Shown here piece after piece: positions 34,577-44,423 of a stretch of DNA of 64,000 nucleotides. Origin of the DNA: Clostridium nigeriense. Its GTDB lineage: Bacteria; Bacillota; Clostridia; Clostridiales; Clostridiaceae. The notes under the pieces were generated by a model that searched no databases, had not been told where the DNA came from, and saw nothing but the letters and a program-made list of their open reading frames with translations. The position numbers and the translations under genes are program-made. Each line of letters begins with the position of its first letter. Position 1 is the first letter of the stretch. Where the stretch lies: contig NZ_LT575472.1 in the NCBI RefSeq assembly GCF_900086595.1, forward strand, positions 1,943,971 through 2,007,970. Direction: 5' to 3'.

Positions 34577-35458
34577 TTATAATAAATTATATTTTCTTAG
34601 ACCTTCTATCAATAAATTAAGATTATTATTATCCATTTCACATAGTGGAAGCCTAAAATTACCAACATCTTTTCCAATTAAATTTAAAGCTGTTTTTACT
34701 GGAATTGGATTAGTTTCTATAAATAATTTACTAATTAAATCTATAGTATACAATTGTAATTTCAAAGCTTTATTGAAATCTCCATTTAAATAAGCATAAG
34801 TCATATCGTGAACTTCTTTTGGCATTATATTAGCCAATACAGATATTACTCCTATACCACCTAAAGATAAGATAGGAACAATTTGATCATCATTTCCTGA
34901 GTAAATATCTATTTTATCTTGGCAAAGAGATTTCATTTCAGCTATTTGACTAATGTTTCCACTAGCTTCCTTAATTGCAACTATATTTTTTAGTGTAGTC
35001 AAATCTAATAGCTGTTTTGGAGATATATTAACCCCAGTTCGGCTTGGAACATTATATAATATAATAGGAGTATTTACAGCGTTATTAATAGCTTCATAAT
35101 GCTTGTACAGACCTTTTGTAGAGGTTTTATTATAATAAGGTGTTATTAGTAGTAATCCATCTACACCAACTGATTCAGCATATCTACTCATCTCTATAGA
35201 TATATTAGTATCATTAGTTCCAGTACCTGCAATAACAGGTACTCTTTTATTAACAGTGTCTACAGTAAATTTAATAGCTTTCTCTTTTTCTTCTTTTGTC
35301 ATAGTACTAGCTTCACCAGTAGTACCACAAATTACAATGGCATCAGTCTTTTCTTCAATATGCCATTCAATTAATTCTTTTAACTTTTCATAATTAACTT
35401 CATTATTATCATCAAAAGGTGTTACTATTGCTACTGCGGAGCCTTTAAATATTGACAT
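34577..35458 (-). CDS. dapA: 4-hydroxy-tetrahydrodipicolinate synthase
   Basis: The 293-residue class I aldolase has the signatures [14 protein letters not shown] near 45-58 and [14 protein letters not shown] near 107-120. The Schiff-base Lys lies in [14 protein letters not shown] near 156-169. It joins pyruvate and aspartate semialdehyde. Its start overlaps the asd stop by one base. The product branches to lysine, to meso-diaminopimelate and, in sporulating cells, to dipicolinate. Confidence 0.94.
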   Translation of the reverse strand: MSIFKGSAVAIVTPFDDNNEVNYEKLKELIEWHIEEKTDAIVICGTTGEASTMTKEEKEKAIKFTVDTVNKRVPVIAGTGTNDTNISIEMSRYAESVGVDGLLLITPYYNKTSTKGLYKHYEAINNAVNTPIILYNVPSRTGVNISPKQLLDLTTLKNIVAIKEASGNISQIAEMKSLCQDKIDIYSGNDDQIVPILSLGGIGVISVLANIMPKEVHDMTYAYLNGDFNKALKLQLYTIDLISKLFIETNPIPVKTALNLIGKDVGNFRLPLCEMDNNNLNLLIEGLRKYNLL

Positions 35459-36450
35459 TACATATCACTCCCTATTAATAGTTCAGCTATTTGAACTGCA
35501 TTAAGTGCAGCTCCTTTTCTAATATTATCAGCAACTACCCATAGGTTTAGTCCGTTATCTATGCTAAAATCTCGTCTAATACGTCCTACAAAAACACCAT
35601 CTTTTCCACTTGTCATTAAAGGTGTAGGGTATTTTACATTACTAGTGTCGTCGCAAAGAGTTATTCCTTTTGTATTATTAAATAAATTAAAGATATCATT
35701 TAATTCAAATGGTTTTTCGAGTTCAACATTAATACTTTCACTATGGCTGTTTAGCACAGGTACTCTAACAGCAGTTGCTGTAATCTTTAAGTTAGAATTA
35801 TGAAGAATTTTTTTTGTTTCTTCAATCATTTTAATCTCTTCCTTTGTATAACCATTTTCTAAAAATACGTCTATGTGAGGCAGACAATTTCCTGCTATTG
35901 GATAAGGAAATTTTTTAGGTGCATTTCCCTTCAAACCTTCTTCTAAATCCGATATACCTTGGACACCTGCACCTGAGACTGCTTGGTAAGTAGAATATAC
36001 TATCCTTTTAATTCCGTAATTATCCAGTAGGACCTTTAATGGAATCATTGCTTGTATTGTAGAACAATTTGGGTTAGCTATAATTCCCTTATGCCACTTA
36101 ATATCCTCAGGGTTAACTTCTGGAACCACTAAAGGAACGTTTTTATCCATTCTAAAAGCACTAGAATTATCTATAACAACAGCACCGTAAGATGAAAATA
36201 TTGGTGAGAATTTCAAACTAACATCTCCACCAGCTGAGAATAAAGCAAAATTAATTCTTTTATTTTTAATATTTTCTTCAGATGTTTCTTCAACTAAATA
36301 CTCATTGCCTTTAAATGATAGCTTCAATCCAGCAGATCTTTTTGATGCAAAAAGATATAGATTTTTAATTGGAAAATTCCTTTCTTCTAAAATTTCTAAA
36401 AACTTTCGACCTACGTTACCAGTAGCCCCAACTATAGCAACATTGTACAT
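35458..36450 (-). CDS. asd: Aspartate-semialdehyde dehydrogenase
   Basis: The 330-residue protein has an N-terminal nucleotide loop [15 protein letters not shown] near 7-21, [10 protein letters not shown] near 108-117 and the catalytic Cys in [14 protein letters not shown] near 121-134. The later [20 protein letters not shown] and [17 protein letters not shown] also fit. It makes the aldehyde used by DapA and by homoserine synthesis. It is the first gene of the operon and is transcribed divergently from the SASP gene across a 194-base gap. Confidence 0.94.
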   Translation of the reverse strand: MYNVAIVGATGNVGRKFLEILEERNFPIKNLYLFASKRSAGLKLSFKGNEYLVEETSEENIKNKRINFALFSAGGDVSLKFSPIFSSYGAVVIDNSSAFRMDKNVPLVVPEVNPEDIKWHKGIIANPNCSTIQAMIPLKVLLDNYGIKRIVYSTYQAVSGAGVQGISDLEEGLKGNAPKKFPYPIAGNCLPHIDVFLENGYTKEEIKMIEETKKILHNSNLKITATAVRVPVLNSHSESINVELEKPFELNDIFNLFNNTKGITLCDDTSNVKYPTPLMTSGKDGVFVGRIRRDFSIDNGLNLWVVADNIRKGAALNAVQIAELLIGSDM

Positions 36451-36644
36451 AAACTTTTCCCCCTTTTTATTATAGTAAATATAAAAATATACTTACTAAT
36501 AACTATAGTTAAATAATTGAAAAAATTCAATAGTTTATTACAATATATAAAAATTTCTAATATATCGTGATTAATAAATTTAATAGTATATTGAAAATAA
36601 ATTTGGGGAAAATATAAATATTAAATTTATAGGGGGTAATAACA

Positions 36645-36896
36645 ATGAGTAAAACACCGCTAAAAAAAATTATAAAATCTAAAATTAAATCTAACAAAGA
36701 ACTTACTGATGCAGAAATATTAAGAGAAAAAATAAAATATGAAATAGCAGACGAATTAGGGTTAAAGGATAAAGTAGATGCATATGGATGGGGAGGATTG
36801 ACTGCTGAAGAAACAGGAAGAATTGGAGGAATAATGACTAAAAGAAAGAGAATGCTTAAAATTCCTACTAATGATGAAATTTTAGGAAGAAAATAG
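36645..36896 (+). CDS. Alpha/beta-type small acid-soluble spore protein (Ssp4-like)
   Basis: The 83-residue protein contains the SASP core KYEIADELGLKDKVDAYGWGG then LTAEETGRIGGIMTKRKRM, matching the E-I-A-x-E-L-G-L and G-R-I-G-G-x-M/x-K-R pattern of these DNA-coating proteins. It lacks the classic GPR protease site of the major forms and is longer at both ends, as in the variant clostridial Ssp4 type. It would bind spore DNA. A strong TAGGGGG site precedes ATG 36645. Expression is expected from a sporulation promoter, though I could not fix one. Confidence 0.8.
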   Translation: MSKTPLKKIIKSKIKSNKELTDAEILREKIKYEIADELGLKDKVDAYGWGGLTAEETGRIGGIMTKRKRMLKIPTNDEILGRK

Positions 36897-37021
36897 ATAT
36901 TTTTATACTGGTTTTATTAGGTAGCATTGACTAAAATAAAATTTACATTTAATATATATATGTTTCAATTAATTTTATGAATAATTACATTTTAGGAAAT
37001 TAAAAAGTGGGGGGTATTACT

Positions 37022-37762
37022 TTGGCATATGGAGATTTTGCTGAAATTTACGATGAATTAATATATGAAGACATTGATTATGATTCTATGTGTTCTAGGG
37101 TAATAGAAATTTGTAAAGAAGAAAAAGTAAGTTTTAATAATTATTTAGATATAGCATGTGGAACAGGAAATGTTACCTTAAGACTTGCAAAAAGTTTTAA
37201 AGAGTCCTTTGCTGTTGATTTATCTGAAGATATGTTAAGAAAAGCTTTTGAAAAGTTAAAAAAAGAAAAAATCAAATGCAAAATAGTTTGCCAAGATATG
37301 AGTGAGTTAAGTTTAAATAGAAAATTTAATTTAATTACTTCAGTTCTAGATTCAACTAATTATATAATTGATGAAGATAACTTATTAAATTATTTTAAAG
37401 GTGTAAGTGAACATTTGGATGATAATGGGTTATTTATTTTTGATATAAATTCATATTTTAAGCTTTCTAATATACTAGGTAATAATATATATACTTATAA
37501 TGAAGAAGATGTATTTTATACTTGGGAAAATGTTTTTGAAAATGAACTATTAAGTATGTATCTAACTTTCTTTGTTAAAAGAGGGCATCTATATGAAAGA
37601 TTTGAAGAAGAACATTTAGAAAGAGCTTATACTGAAGAATTTATAGAAGAAAATTTAAATAAAGTTGGCTTAAAGATTATAGGCAAATTTGATGGATACA
37701 CAGAAAAAAAAGTAACTTCAAATACAGAAAGAATAGTATATGTAGTTAAAAAAGTAATTTAA
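37022..37762 (+). CDS. Class I SAM-dependent methyltransferase
   Basis: The product (246 aa) has the SAM-binding loop [16 protein letters not shown] near 41-56 with D and G-x-G, then VDLSEDML near 66-73 and the YNxx-type region [12 protein letters not shown]. The substrate is unknown. TTG 37022 follows GTGGGGGG at 7 bases and is preferred over GTG 37007, which lies in the ribosome site. It sits 17 bases upstream of hslO and is probably co-transcribed with it. Confidence 0.8.
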   Translation: MAYGDFAEIYDELIYEDIDYDSMCSRVIEICKEEKVSFNNYLDIACGTGNVTLRLAKSFKESFAVDLSEDMLRKAFEKLKKEKIKCKIVCQDMSELSLNRKFNLITSVLDSTNYIIDEDNLLNYFKGVSEHLDDNGLFIFDINSYFKLSNILGNNIYTYNEEDVFYTWENVFENELLSMYLTFFVKRGHLYERFEEEHLERAYTEEFIEENLNKVGLKIIGKFDGYTEKKVTSNTERIVYVVKKVI

Positions 37763-37778
37763 TTATGGAGGAATTTTA

Positions 37779-38663
37779 ATGGATAAAATTATAAGAGCAA
37801 CAGCAAAAGACGGTATGATTAGAATAATTGCTGGAGAAACAACTGATTTAGTTAATACTGGTACAAGTGTACACGAGTGTACTCCAGTAGCTGCCGCTAC
37901 ATTAGGAAGAATGCTAACAGCAGGATCTTTAATGGGAGTTACATTAAAGTCAGATAAAGAAGTATTAACATTAAAAATTAATGGAGGCGGAGAAGCTAAG
38001 GGAGTAACAGTAACTGCATATGAAGGTGGTATAGTTAAAGGGTATATTGGTAATCCATATGGTGACTTACCTTTAAATTCTAAAGGTAAGTTAGATGTTG
38101 GTGGATATGTTGGAATAAATGGAGAGTTTACTGTAATTAAGGATTTAGGAATGAAGGATCCATATGTTGGTCAAGTTACAATATATACAGGAGAAATAGC
38201 AGAAGATTTAGCATATTACTTTACTGTTTCAGAACAAACTCCTTCAGCAGTTTCCTTAGGTGTTTTAGTTGATAAGGATTATTCAATTAAAGTAGCTGGA
38301 GGGTTCATTATTCAAATGATGCCAGATGCTGATGAATTACTATCAGATTTACTTACATATAGATTAGAGGAAATACCATCTATAACAGCTATGTTATTAG
38401 AACATGGAAGCATTGAAAAAGTAATAGAATATGTATTTGATGGTATGGACTTAAATATATTAGAGGAAGTAAAACCAGAATTTAAGTGTAATTGCACAAG
38501 AGAAAAAGTTGAATCAGTTTTAGTTTCTATTGGAGAAAAAGATCTAGAAGAAATATATAATGATAAAAAAGAAGAAGAGGTAAGATGTAATTTCTGTAAT
38601 GCAGCTTATAACTTCTCTCATGAGGAAATTGGAGAAATTCTTAATAAGGCTAGAAGTAAATAA
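37779..38663 (+). CDS. hslO: Redox-regulated chaperone Hsp33
   Basis: The 294-residue protein has the Hsp33 N-terminal [18 protein letters not shown] and the C-terminal zinc centre: CNC near 237-239 and CNFC near 269-272. Those four cysteines hold Zn in reduced form and form disulphides when oxidised, unlocking holdase activity. The central segment [19 protein letters not shown] also fits. It ends before a bidirectional terminator. It protects proteins under oxidative stress, useful to an anaerobe exposed to air. Confidence 0.93.
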   Translation: MDKIIRATAKDGMIRIIAGETTDLVNTGTSVHECTPVAAATLGRMLTAGSLMGVTLKSDKEVLTLKINGGGEAKGVTVTAYEGGIVKGYIGNPYGDLPLNSKGKLDVGGYVGINGEFTVIKDLGMKDPYVGQVTIYTGEIAEDLAYYFTVSEQTPSAVSLGVLVDKDYSIKVAGGFIIQMMPDADELLSDLLTYRLEEIPSITAMLLEHGSIEKVIEYVFDGMDLNILEEVKPEFKCNCTREKVESVLVSIGEKDLEEIYNDKKEEEVRCNFCNAAYNFSHEEIGEILNKARSK

Positions 38664-38718
38664 ATTGGTTGTTTTAATTATAAGAAATTTAAAAATAGAT
38701 AATAGAAATAAGTTAATA

Positions 38719-38746
38719 AAAAAAACTCCTATGGGAGTTTTTTTTA
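38719..38746. terminator. Bidirectional terminator (hslO / tRNA-Cys)
   Basis: AAAAAACTCC pairs with GGGAGTTTTTT around TAT, with A and T runs on both strands. Confidence 0.85.
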
Positions 38747-38775
38747 TTAACTATTTATTTAATTGCGAAATAACC

Positions 38776-38850
<75 letters not shown>

Positions 38851-38946
38851 TAGTTTATAATTATAGATTATGCGTTTAAATTAAATTTGATACAAATTAA
38901 ATAAAAATTTTATTAATTGAAATAATAATTTTAGGAGGTGATATGC

Positions 38947-39615
38947 ATGGATGTTTTTAAAACAATCGATGACATTCTATTACTAGATGAAAAACCATCA
39001 AATAAAATAGAAATATTAATGAAGGAACAAGAGTTTATAGATAGTGATTTTAATATATTTAATAAATTAGTTAATGTACCCCAAGATAAAAAATTTCATC
39101 CAGAAGGGAATGTATGGAATCATACCAAAATGGTAGTAGATTTAGCTTCAAAAATTAAAAAGTACTCTATAAATAGTGAAATATTTATGTGGTCTTCCAT
39201 TTTTCATGATATAGGAAAAATTAAAACTACAAAATTTATTAAAGGAAGATATAGATCTTATAATCATGATTTAGAAGGAGAAAAGGTTACATACAATATA
39301 TTGAAAAAATATATGAATGAAGATAAAGCAGAAAGTATTTCTGAAATGGTAAGATTTCATATGCATCATATTTATATTTTGAAGGATCTACCTTTTTCAA
39401 ATATTGATAAATTAATAAAAAGTAGTAATTATCAAGATATAATATTACTTTTTATTTGTGATAAATTAGGGAGAGGAAATCAAAGCTTAGAAGAAAAGAT
39501 AAATACCGTAAATGATGTTGTTGTTATTTTAGACAAGCTAGAAGGAATAACTGGTAAATCAAACAATGATATTAAAACAAAAATAAATAATATTAAGGAG
39601 ATTATAATAAAATAG
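38947..39615 (+). CDS. HD domain protein, probable metal-dependent phosphohydrolase
   Basis: The product (222 aa) has the HD-domain metal residues: HTKMVVDLA near residue 56, FHDIGK near 84-89, NHD near 104 and HMHH near 137. This family includes tRNA nucleotidyltransferase-like HD and nucleotide hydrolases. ATG 38947 is in frame and has TAGGAGGTGAT upstream; GTG 38938 lies inside that site. Only the HD fold is supported, so the substrate is unknown. Two stem-loop terminators follow. Confidence 0.75.
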   Translation: MDVFKTIDDILLLDEKPSNKIEILMKEQEFIDSDFNIFNKLVNVPQDKKFHPEGNVWNHTKMVVDLASKIKKYSINSEIFMWSSIFHDIGKIKTTKFIKGRYRSYNHDLEGEKVTYNILKKYMNEDKAESISEMVRFHMHHIYILKDLPFSNIDKLIKSSNYQDIILLFICDKLGRGNQSLEEKINTVNDVVVILDKLEGITGKSNNDIKTKINNIKEIIIK

Positions 39616-39636
39616 GAGGTTTGTTCCTCCTATTTT
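39609..39636. terminator. Terminator after the HD gene
   Basis: An 11-bp perfect stem AAAATAGGAGG (39609-39619) / CCTCCTATTTT (39626-39636). A second hairpin, AAAGTATG (39659-39666) / CATACTTT (39678-39685), with six T bases, follows. Confidence 0.85.
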
Positions 39637-39746
39637 ATTAACCTGTAGGGAAGTGGAAAAAGTATGCTATTATGTAACATACTTTTTTCTTTAGGAATAT
39701 ATAAATTCAGAAACATTTAGATATAAAAAACGTATTATATAAAAGG

Positions 39747-40448
39747 CTAAATTACAAAAAGGCTACCTCTATCATATAATTTACTATTATTTAAATAAAT
39801 AGGCTCTACGTTATATTTTTTTAAAAATGCTTTTACTTCTAAGCCGTATTTGTAATAATTCAAATTTCCGTAAAAAGCCATTTTATCATTTGATATTAAT
39901 CCCCCTGTACCTCCGATAAACCCATAATTTAAACCTTTTAAAATTATGTCTCCAGGTGGAAGTAATAAAATGTCGAAACCGTACGTAGATAGTGTTTTAT
40001 AAATTCCAATATCACTAGTTATTATAGCTTTATCAGAAACAGGTAAGCATGAACATTTTGTGTAACCTTGTTTTACATTAATTAATATCTTGTTCTTTTG
40101 GCTTTGTAATAAATTTTCATCTGTGTATTTTAAGTTATGTATAAAATAATTATCAAGGATTAATGCATTCAAGGATATATTATTAGGATAGTTTGATTTA
40201 ATAGAATTTTTACTTTCTGAATAAGATATATTTAGATTTTTTAAATTATTCTTAAAACTATTGTCTATATTTCTATTTATTATAATTTTTTTTGACTTTT
40301 TGTCTAATACATTTAATTGAATATCAACATGTCCATTAATAGCTTCATATACATCAGGACATAATGGAATCTCAATAATTTTTAAATTTAAAGAATTTAA
40401 AGCCTCTTTTTCAAATAGAGTTGTTCTATAATCAACGAAACAAAACAT
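39747..40448 (-). CDS. DUF6873-type GME fold protein
   Basis: The 233-residue protein has a repeated pattern of the guanidine-modifying-enzyme (pentein) fold: NIISIEIPLCPDVYEAINGHVDIQL near the N-terminus, NVKQGYTKCSCLPVSDKAIITSDIG near 128-152 and GFIGGTGGLISNDKMAFYGNL near 175-195, where conserved GG and N/D residues occur. This matches clostridial DUF6873 proteins of unknown function. It stands alone, divergent from ytxC. A catalytic Cys at the pentein position is not identified with certainty. Confidence 0.6.
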   Translation of the reverse strand: MFCFVDYRTTLFEKEALNSLNLKIIEIPLCPDVYEAINGHVDIQLNVLDKKSKKIIINRNIDNSFKNNLKNLNISYSESKNSIKSNYPNNISLNALILDNYFIHNLKYTDENLLQSQKNKILINVKQGYTKCSCLPVSDKAIITSDIGIYKTLSTYGFDILLLPPGDIILKGLNYGFIGGTGGLISNDKMAFYGNLNYYKYGLEVKAFLKKYNVEPIYLNNSKLYDRGSLFVI

Positions 40449-40578
40449 ACTAATCTCCTAATTTAACTTTTATTTTTTATTATAAAATATTTACTTTTCT
40501 TTGTCGATTAGTAAGAAATAATTTTTGAATATAGTTGAATTTTTTATACATACTATTATTAGAAAGGGAGTGGAATCC

Positions 40579-41469
40579 ATGCTTGTTTTAAGACTCGTTT
40601 ACAATAATAACTTGGATTTTGTAAAAGAAATTCAAGAATTAAGATCTGTTCTAAAGAAAAAAAACATCACAATAGGAATAGTAGAAAGTGTGGAATTAGA
40701 AAATCATATAATTAAAATTTTATGTGATGATAATAGTTATAATGAAAGAGTTAAGGATATTATTAATTTATATATAAGTAATGTATTATACAAAGTTGTT
40801 TTAGAAGAATATAAAGATAAAGAAATGTTTGATTATTTAACTGAAAATTACTTCTTTTTGAAACAAGATGAAGTTATTGAAGTAGAGGAACAAATTATGA
40901 GAGTTTTATTAGATAATGACTCATTAAATTTTGATAATCTAATTTATTGTATGAATAAAATTAATAACATAATTGAAAAAATTAAGATTTGTTTAGAGGA
41001 AAATTCAGAGATAAACATAAATGGATTTATTAGATTTAGAATGAAGGAACTTAGAGAAGATATTGAAAATATAATAGATAAAGTAATTGAAAGTTATATG
41101 GTTGAAAAAGAATATAAAGAATTTATTAAACTTTTAAAGTATTTTGTAGAAATTCAAGAAAGTAAAATAGAAGAAATAAATATAGTAATAGATGAAAGTG
41201 GAAATTATTCAATAGTAGATAAAAATAAAAAAAATATATTCAATGAATTTATGAAAGAATTAATAGAATGTAAAGTTGATAGCGATGTGAAAATGGAAGA
41301 TATTATTATTAGTGGCTTAATAACTAATGCTCCTAAAAGTGTAATTATACATGGTAAAAAAAATTGTCTTAATAAAGAATTTATGGATACAATTGAAAAT
41401 GTCTTTGAAAATAAGGTGAGCTTTTGTAATGGATGTAATTTATGCGTTGAAAAACAGGTTAAATTTTAA
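40579..41469 (+). CDS. ytxC: Putative sporulation protein YtxC
   Basis: The product (296 aa) has the YtxC layout: a helical N-terminal half (LRLVYNNNLDFVKEIQELRS) and a C-terminal region ending in CNGCNLC. The gene commonly lies upstream of thrS-infC-rpmI-rplT in clostridia and bacilli, which supports the call, but the two middle genes are missing here. ATG 40579 has AAAGGGAGTGG upstream; an earlier in-frame TTG 40525 has no site. The role in sporulation is inferred from the name of the family; its molecular function is unknown. Confidence 0.75.
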   Translation: MLVLRLVYNNNLDFVKEIQELRSVLKKKNITIGIVESVELENHIIKILCDDNSYNERVKDIINLYISNVLYKVVLEEYKDKEMFDYLTENYFFLKQDEVIEVEEQIMRVLLDNDSLNFDNLIYCMNKINNIIEKIKICLEENSEININGFIRFRMKELREDIENIIDKVIESYMVEKEYKEFIKLLKYFVEIQESKIEEINIVIDESGNYSIVDKNKKNIFNEFMKELIECKVDSDVKMEDIIISGLITNAPKSVIIHGKKNCLNKEFMDTIENVFENKVSFCNGCNLCVEKQVKF

Positions 41470-41476
41470 AATAATA

Positions 41477-41505
41477 TTGACAAGTTTTTTACCAAATACT
41501 ATAAT
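41477..41505 (+). promoter_or_regulatory. Consensus promoter of rpmI-rplT
   Basis: A perfect TTGACA (41477-41482), 17 bases, then a perfect TATAAT (41500-41505). It begins 8 bases after the ytxC stop. Confidence 0.9.
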
Positions 41506-41510
41506 ACTAT

Positions 41511-41633
41511 TGTCAAGAAGGAACAAAGCCGTTTCTCACCTTACGGCATAGCTTAGTAAGGTAATATATTCTGTTTTAATTTATTATAATTAAACAATGG
41601 ATATTATGAGGACGGCATAATGCTGTCTTTTTT
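41511..41633 (+). promoter_or_regulatory. L20-type leader with transcription attenuator
   Basis: The 5' leader contains ACCTTAC (41538-41544) / GTAAGGT (41556-41562) and an intrinsic terminator GACGGCA (41611-41617) / TGCTGTC (41621-41627) followed by T bases. The octamer ACGGCATA occurs twice (41543-41550, 41612-41619), so GCCGT (41528-41532) can pair with either. That gives a choice between termination and readthrough, as in L20 autoregulation where the leader mimics 23S rRNA. The rest of the gap up to 41702 holds only the ribosome site of rpmI. Confidence 0.7.
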
Positions 41634-41702
41634 ATTTTATAAACTTTTAAATATATTATTTAAAGTTTATTATTAAGCATAATTTGAGAGGAGGATTTTA
41701 TT

Positions 41703-41900
41703 ATGCCAAAAATGAAAACACACAGAGGTGCAGCAAAAAGATTTAAGAAGACTGGAACTGGAAAATTAAAGAGAGCTAAAGCTTTTAAGAGCCATATATT
41801 AACTAAAAAAAGCTCTAAGAGAAAGAGAAACTTAAGAAAAGCAGCTTATGTTTCAACTACTCAAGAAAAAGCAATGAAGAAGTTATTACCATATTTATAA
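41703..41900 (+). CDS. rpmI: 50S ribosomal protein L35
   Basis: The 65-residue basic protein has the L35 pattern [20 protein letters not shown] with the C-terminal [13 protein letters not shown]. It binds 23S rRNA near the E site. It starts behind GAGAGGAGG and lies 21 bases before rplT. It is normally the second gene of infC-rpmI-rplT, but here no infC precedes it. Confidence 0.98.
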   Translation: MPKMKTHRGAAKRFKKTGTGKLKRAKAFKSHILTKKSSKRKRNLRKAAYVSTTQEKAMKKLLPYL

Positions 41901-41920
41901 AATTGTAGGAGGTTTGAAGC

Positions 41921-42280
41921 ATGGCAAGAGTTAAAAGAGCGGTAAATTCACGTAAAAATCATAAAAAAGTATTAAAGCTTGCAAAAGGTTACTATGGTGG
42001 AAAGAGCAGATTATTTAAAACTGCTAATGAATCAGTAATAAGAGCTTTAAGAAATGCTTATGTTGGAAGAAGATTAAAGAAGAGAGATTTTAGAAGACTT
42101 TGGATAGCTAGAATTAATGCAGCTACAAGAATGAACGGACTTTCTTATTCAAAATTCATAAATGGAATCAAATTAGCAGGAATAGATATGAACAGAAAAA
42201 TGTTATCTGAAATAGCTATAAATGATCCAAAGGCATTTGCTGATTTAGTAGAATTAGCAAAAAGTCAATTAAACAAATAA
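41921..42280 (+). CDS. rplT: 50S ribosomal protein L20
   Basis: The 119-residue protein has the family sequence [26 protein letters not shown] and the C-terminal segment [20 protein letters not shown]. It assembles early on 23S rRNA and is the expected repressor acting on the upstream leader. A GTAGGAGG site precedes ATG 41921 and a strong terminator follows the stop. Confidence 0.98.
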   Translation: MARVKRAVNSRKNHKKVLKLAKGYYGGKSRLFKTANESVIRALRNAYVGRRLKKRDFRRLWIARINAATRMNGLSYSKFINGIKLAGIDMNRKMLSEIAINDPKAFADLVELAKSQLNK

Positions 42281-42285
42281 CATAT

Positions 42286-42309
42286 TGCGACCTTTAGGTC
42301 GCATTTTTT
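42286..42309 (+). terminator. Terminator after rplT
   Basis: A perfect 7-bp stem TGCGACC (42286-42292) / GGTCGCA (42297-42303), loop TTTA, T run to 42309. Confidence 0.9.
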
Positions 42310-42387
42310 ATAGATAAATATAAATAATAAATAGAAAATAGTGTATAATAGGTAGTATAAAATTTAGTGTATCTAAGAGGTGAAGAT

Positions 42388-43728
42388 ATGCAGTTTAGTT
42401 TAAAAGGAAAAATAAAATTAAAAGGGGTTCAAATATTAGCATTAGGATTTTTAGTTGTAATTTTTATAGGAGGAGTTATATTATCATTACCAATATCATC
42501 TAAAAGTGGTGAACCAACTAATTTCTTAGATGCTATATTTACATCAACTTCTGCAGTTTGTGTAACAGGATTAATAACATTAAATACTAGTGCACATTGG
42601 AGTACATTTGGTCAAACTGTTATAATGACTTTAATAGAAATTGGTGGTTTAGGATTTCTGTCTTTTGCAGTATTAATTTCTTTAATTCTAGGTAAAAAGA
42701 TAACCTTAAGAGAAAGATTAGTAATGCAAGAAGCGATGAATACATATTCTATTCAAGGTCTTGTAAAAATGGTTAAATATGTACTTATTTTTACAGTTTC
42801 TGTGCAATTTTTTGGAGCATTATTGCTTTCTACTCAGTTTGTTCCGGAATATGGAATGGGTAGAGGGGTTTTCTATAGTGTTTTTCATTCAATTTCTGCA
42901 TTTTGTAATGCTGGCTTTGATTTATTTGGAACCAGCCTTGAAAATTATTATAGTAATAGTGTTATTATTTTAGTTATAAGTGCATTAATAATAATTGGTG
43001 GTTTAGGTTTTACTGTATTATTAGAAATATATGAATTTAAGGGGATTAAAAAACTTTCTATTCATTCTAAACTAGTAATAATAACAACAGCTATATTAGT
43101 ATTTGGTGGTACTATTTTAATGCTTTTATTTGAATTTAACAATCCTGAAAGTATTGGAAATATGAATTTAAAAGATAAATTATTAAATTCTTTTTTTGCA
43201 TCAGTAAGTCCAAGGACAGCTGGATTTAATAGTGTACCAACAAATGGAATGACTTTAGCAAGTAAGTTTTTAACTATTATTCTTATGTTTATTGGAGGTT
43301 CTCCAGGATCAACTGCAGGTGGACTAAAAACTGTAACATTTGGTTTATTAGTATTGACAGTAATATCTGTTATTAAGGGAAGAGAAGATACTGAGGTATT
43401 TGGAAGAAGGTTTACTAAAGAATTAGTATATAAAGCATTTACTTTATTATTTATTGGAGTATCTTTAGTAATGCTATCCACGATGATATTATCATATACC
43501 GAAGTTGGAGCAAGCTTTATAGATTTGTTATATGAAGTAACCTCAGCCTTTGGAACAGTTGGATTAACTTTAGGACTAACTCCTAATTTAAGCTCAATAG
43601 GGAAGGTATTAATTATTTTAATGATGTATTTTGGTAGAGTAGGTCCTCTTACTGTAGTTTTATCATTAACTAGAAAACGTAAGAAGTCAGGATATAAATA
43701 TCCGGAAGGGAAAATTTTAATTGGTTAG
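42388..43728 (+). CDS. ktrB: Potassium uptake protein, Ktr/Trk channel subunit
   Basis: The product (446 aa) has about eight hydrophobic segments and repeated SF-loop motifs such as TSTSAVCVTGL near 57-67 and SAFCNAGFDLFG near 165-176. These are the four selectivity-filter repeats of the Ktr/TrkH family. ATG 42388 has AGAGGTGAAG upstream. An in-frame codon at 42367 lacks a site. The KtrA gate is encoded next and overlaps only by spacing. Confidence 0.9.
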   Translation: MQFSLKGKIKLKGVQILALGFLVVIFIGGVILSLPISSKSGEPTNFLDAIFTSTSAVCVTGLITLNTSAHWSTFGQTVIMTLIEIGGLGFLSFAVLISLILGKKITLRERLVMQEAMNTYSIQGLVKMVKYVLIFTVSVQFFGALLLSTQFVPEYGMGRGVFYSVFHSISAFCNAGFDLFGTSLENYYSNSVIILVISALIIIGGLGFTVLLEIYEFKGIKKLSIHSKLVIITTAILVFGGTILMLLFEFNNPESIGNMNLKDKLLNSFFASVSPRTAGFNSVPTNGMTLASKFLTIILMFIGGSPGSTAGGLKTVTFGLLVLTVISVIKGREDTEVFGRRFTKELVYKAFTLLFIGVSLVMLSTMILSYTEVGASFIDLLYEVTSAFGTVGLTLGLTPNLSSIGKVLIILMMYFGRVGPLTVVLSLTRKRKKSGYKYPEGKILIG

Positions 43729-43741
43729 GGAGATGAATAGA

Positions 43742-44410
43742 TTGGGAAATAAGCAATTTGTAATTATAGGTCTTGGAAGATTTGGTTCTTCTATTGCAAA
43801 AACTTTATATTCTTTAGGTAATGATGTCTTAGCAATAGATAGAGATGAGGATGTAGTTCAAGAAATATCAGATAGTGTAACTCATGCTGTGCAATTAGAT
43901 GCAACAGATGAAAATGCGTTAAGATCACTAGGTATTAGAAATTTTGATGTTGCAGTTGTAACTATAGGTGACAATATTCAATCAAGTGTTATGGCAACAT
44001 TATTAGTAAAGGAACTTGGAGTTAAGTATATAATTGCAAAAGGTCATAGTGATTTACATGCAAAAGTATTATATAAAATAGGGGCAGATAGAGTTATACT
44101 TCCAGAAAAAGATATGGGAGTAAGGGTAGCTCATAATTTAGTGTCTGCAAATATTTTAGATTATATTGAGCTTTCAGAAGACTATAGCATTATGGAAATT
44201 CAAGTTTTAGAAGATTGGACTGGAAGAACCTTAAACGAACTAAGACTTAGAAGTAAATATGGAATTAACGTTATGGCAATTAAAAGAGGTGACGATGTTA
44301 ATTTATCTCCATCTGCAGAAGATATTATTGAAGAAAATGATATTATAGTTGCTATTGGTTCAGCAGAAGATCTAAGCAGATTAGAAGGTATGATAGTTAA
44401 ATCAAACTAA
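43742..44410 (+). CDS. ktrA: Potassium uptake protein, RCK/TrkA regulatory subunit
   Basis: The product (222 aa) begins MGNKQFVIIGLGRFGSS with an NAD-binding Rossmann loop (GLGRFG), then IDRDEDVVQ, and ends in a RCK_C domain (GRTLNELRLRSKYGINVMAI near 165-185). It binds ATP/ADP or c-di-AMP in relatives and gates KtrB. TTG 43742 has AGGGAG at 9 bases and gives the usual family start; TTG 43721 and ATG 43733 are too close to the site. The gene is 13 bases after ktrB. Confidence 0.9.
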   Translation: MGNKQFVIIGLGRFGSSIAKTLYSLGNDVLAIDRDEDVVQEISDSVTHAVQLDATDENALRSLGIRNFDVAVVTIGDNIQSSVMATLLVKELGVKYIIAKGHSDLHAKVLYKIGADRVILPEKDMGVRVAHNLVSANILDYIELSEDYSIMEIQVLEDWTGRTLNELRLRSKYGINVMAIKRGDDVNLSPSAEDIIEENDIIVAIGSAEDLSRLEGMIVKSN

Positions 44411-44423
44411 TGAGGTGGCATTT

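Noticed and set aside
41640-41702. infC with an ATT start between the leader and rpmI
   Set aside because: Only about 60 bases lie there, too short for an IF3 gene of about 170 codons.
43062-43481. Antisense frame in ktrB and others such as 16663-17004, 54972-55325, 45607-46011
   Set aside because: They overlap strong genes entirely and show no ribosome site or family pattern.
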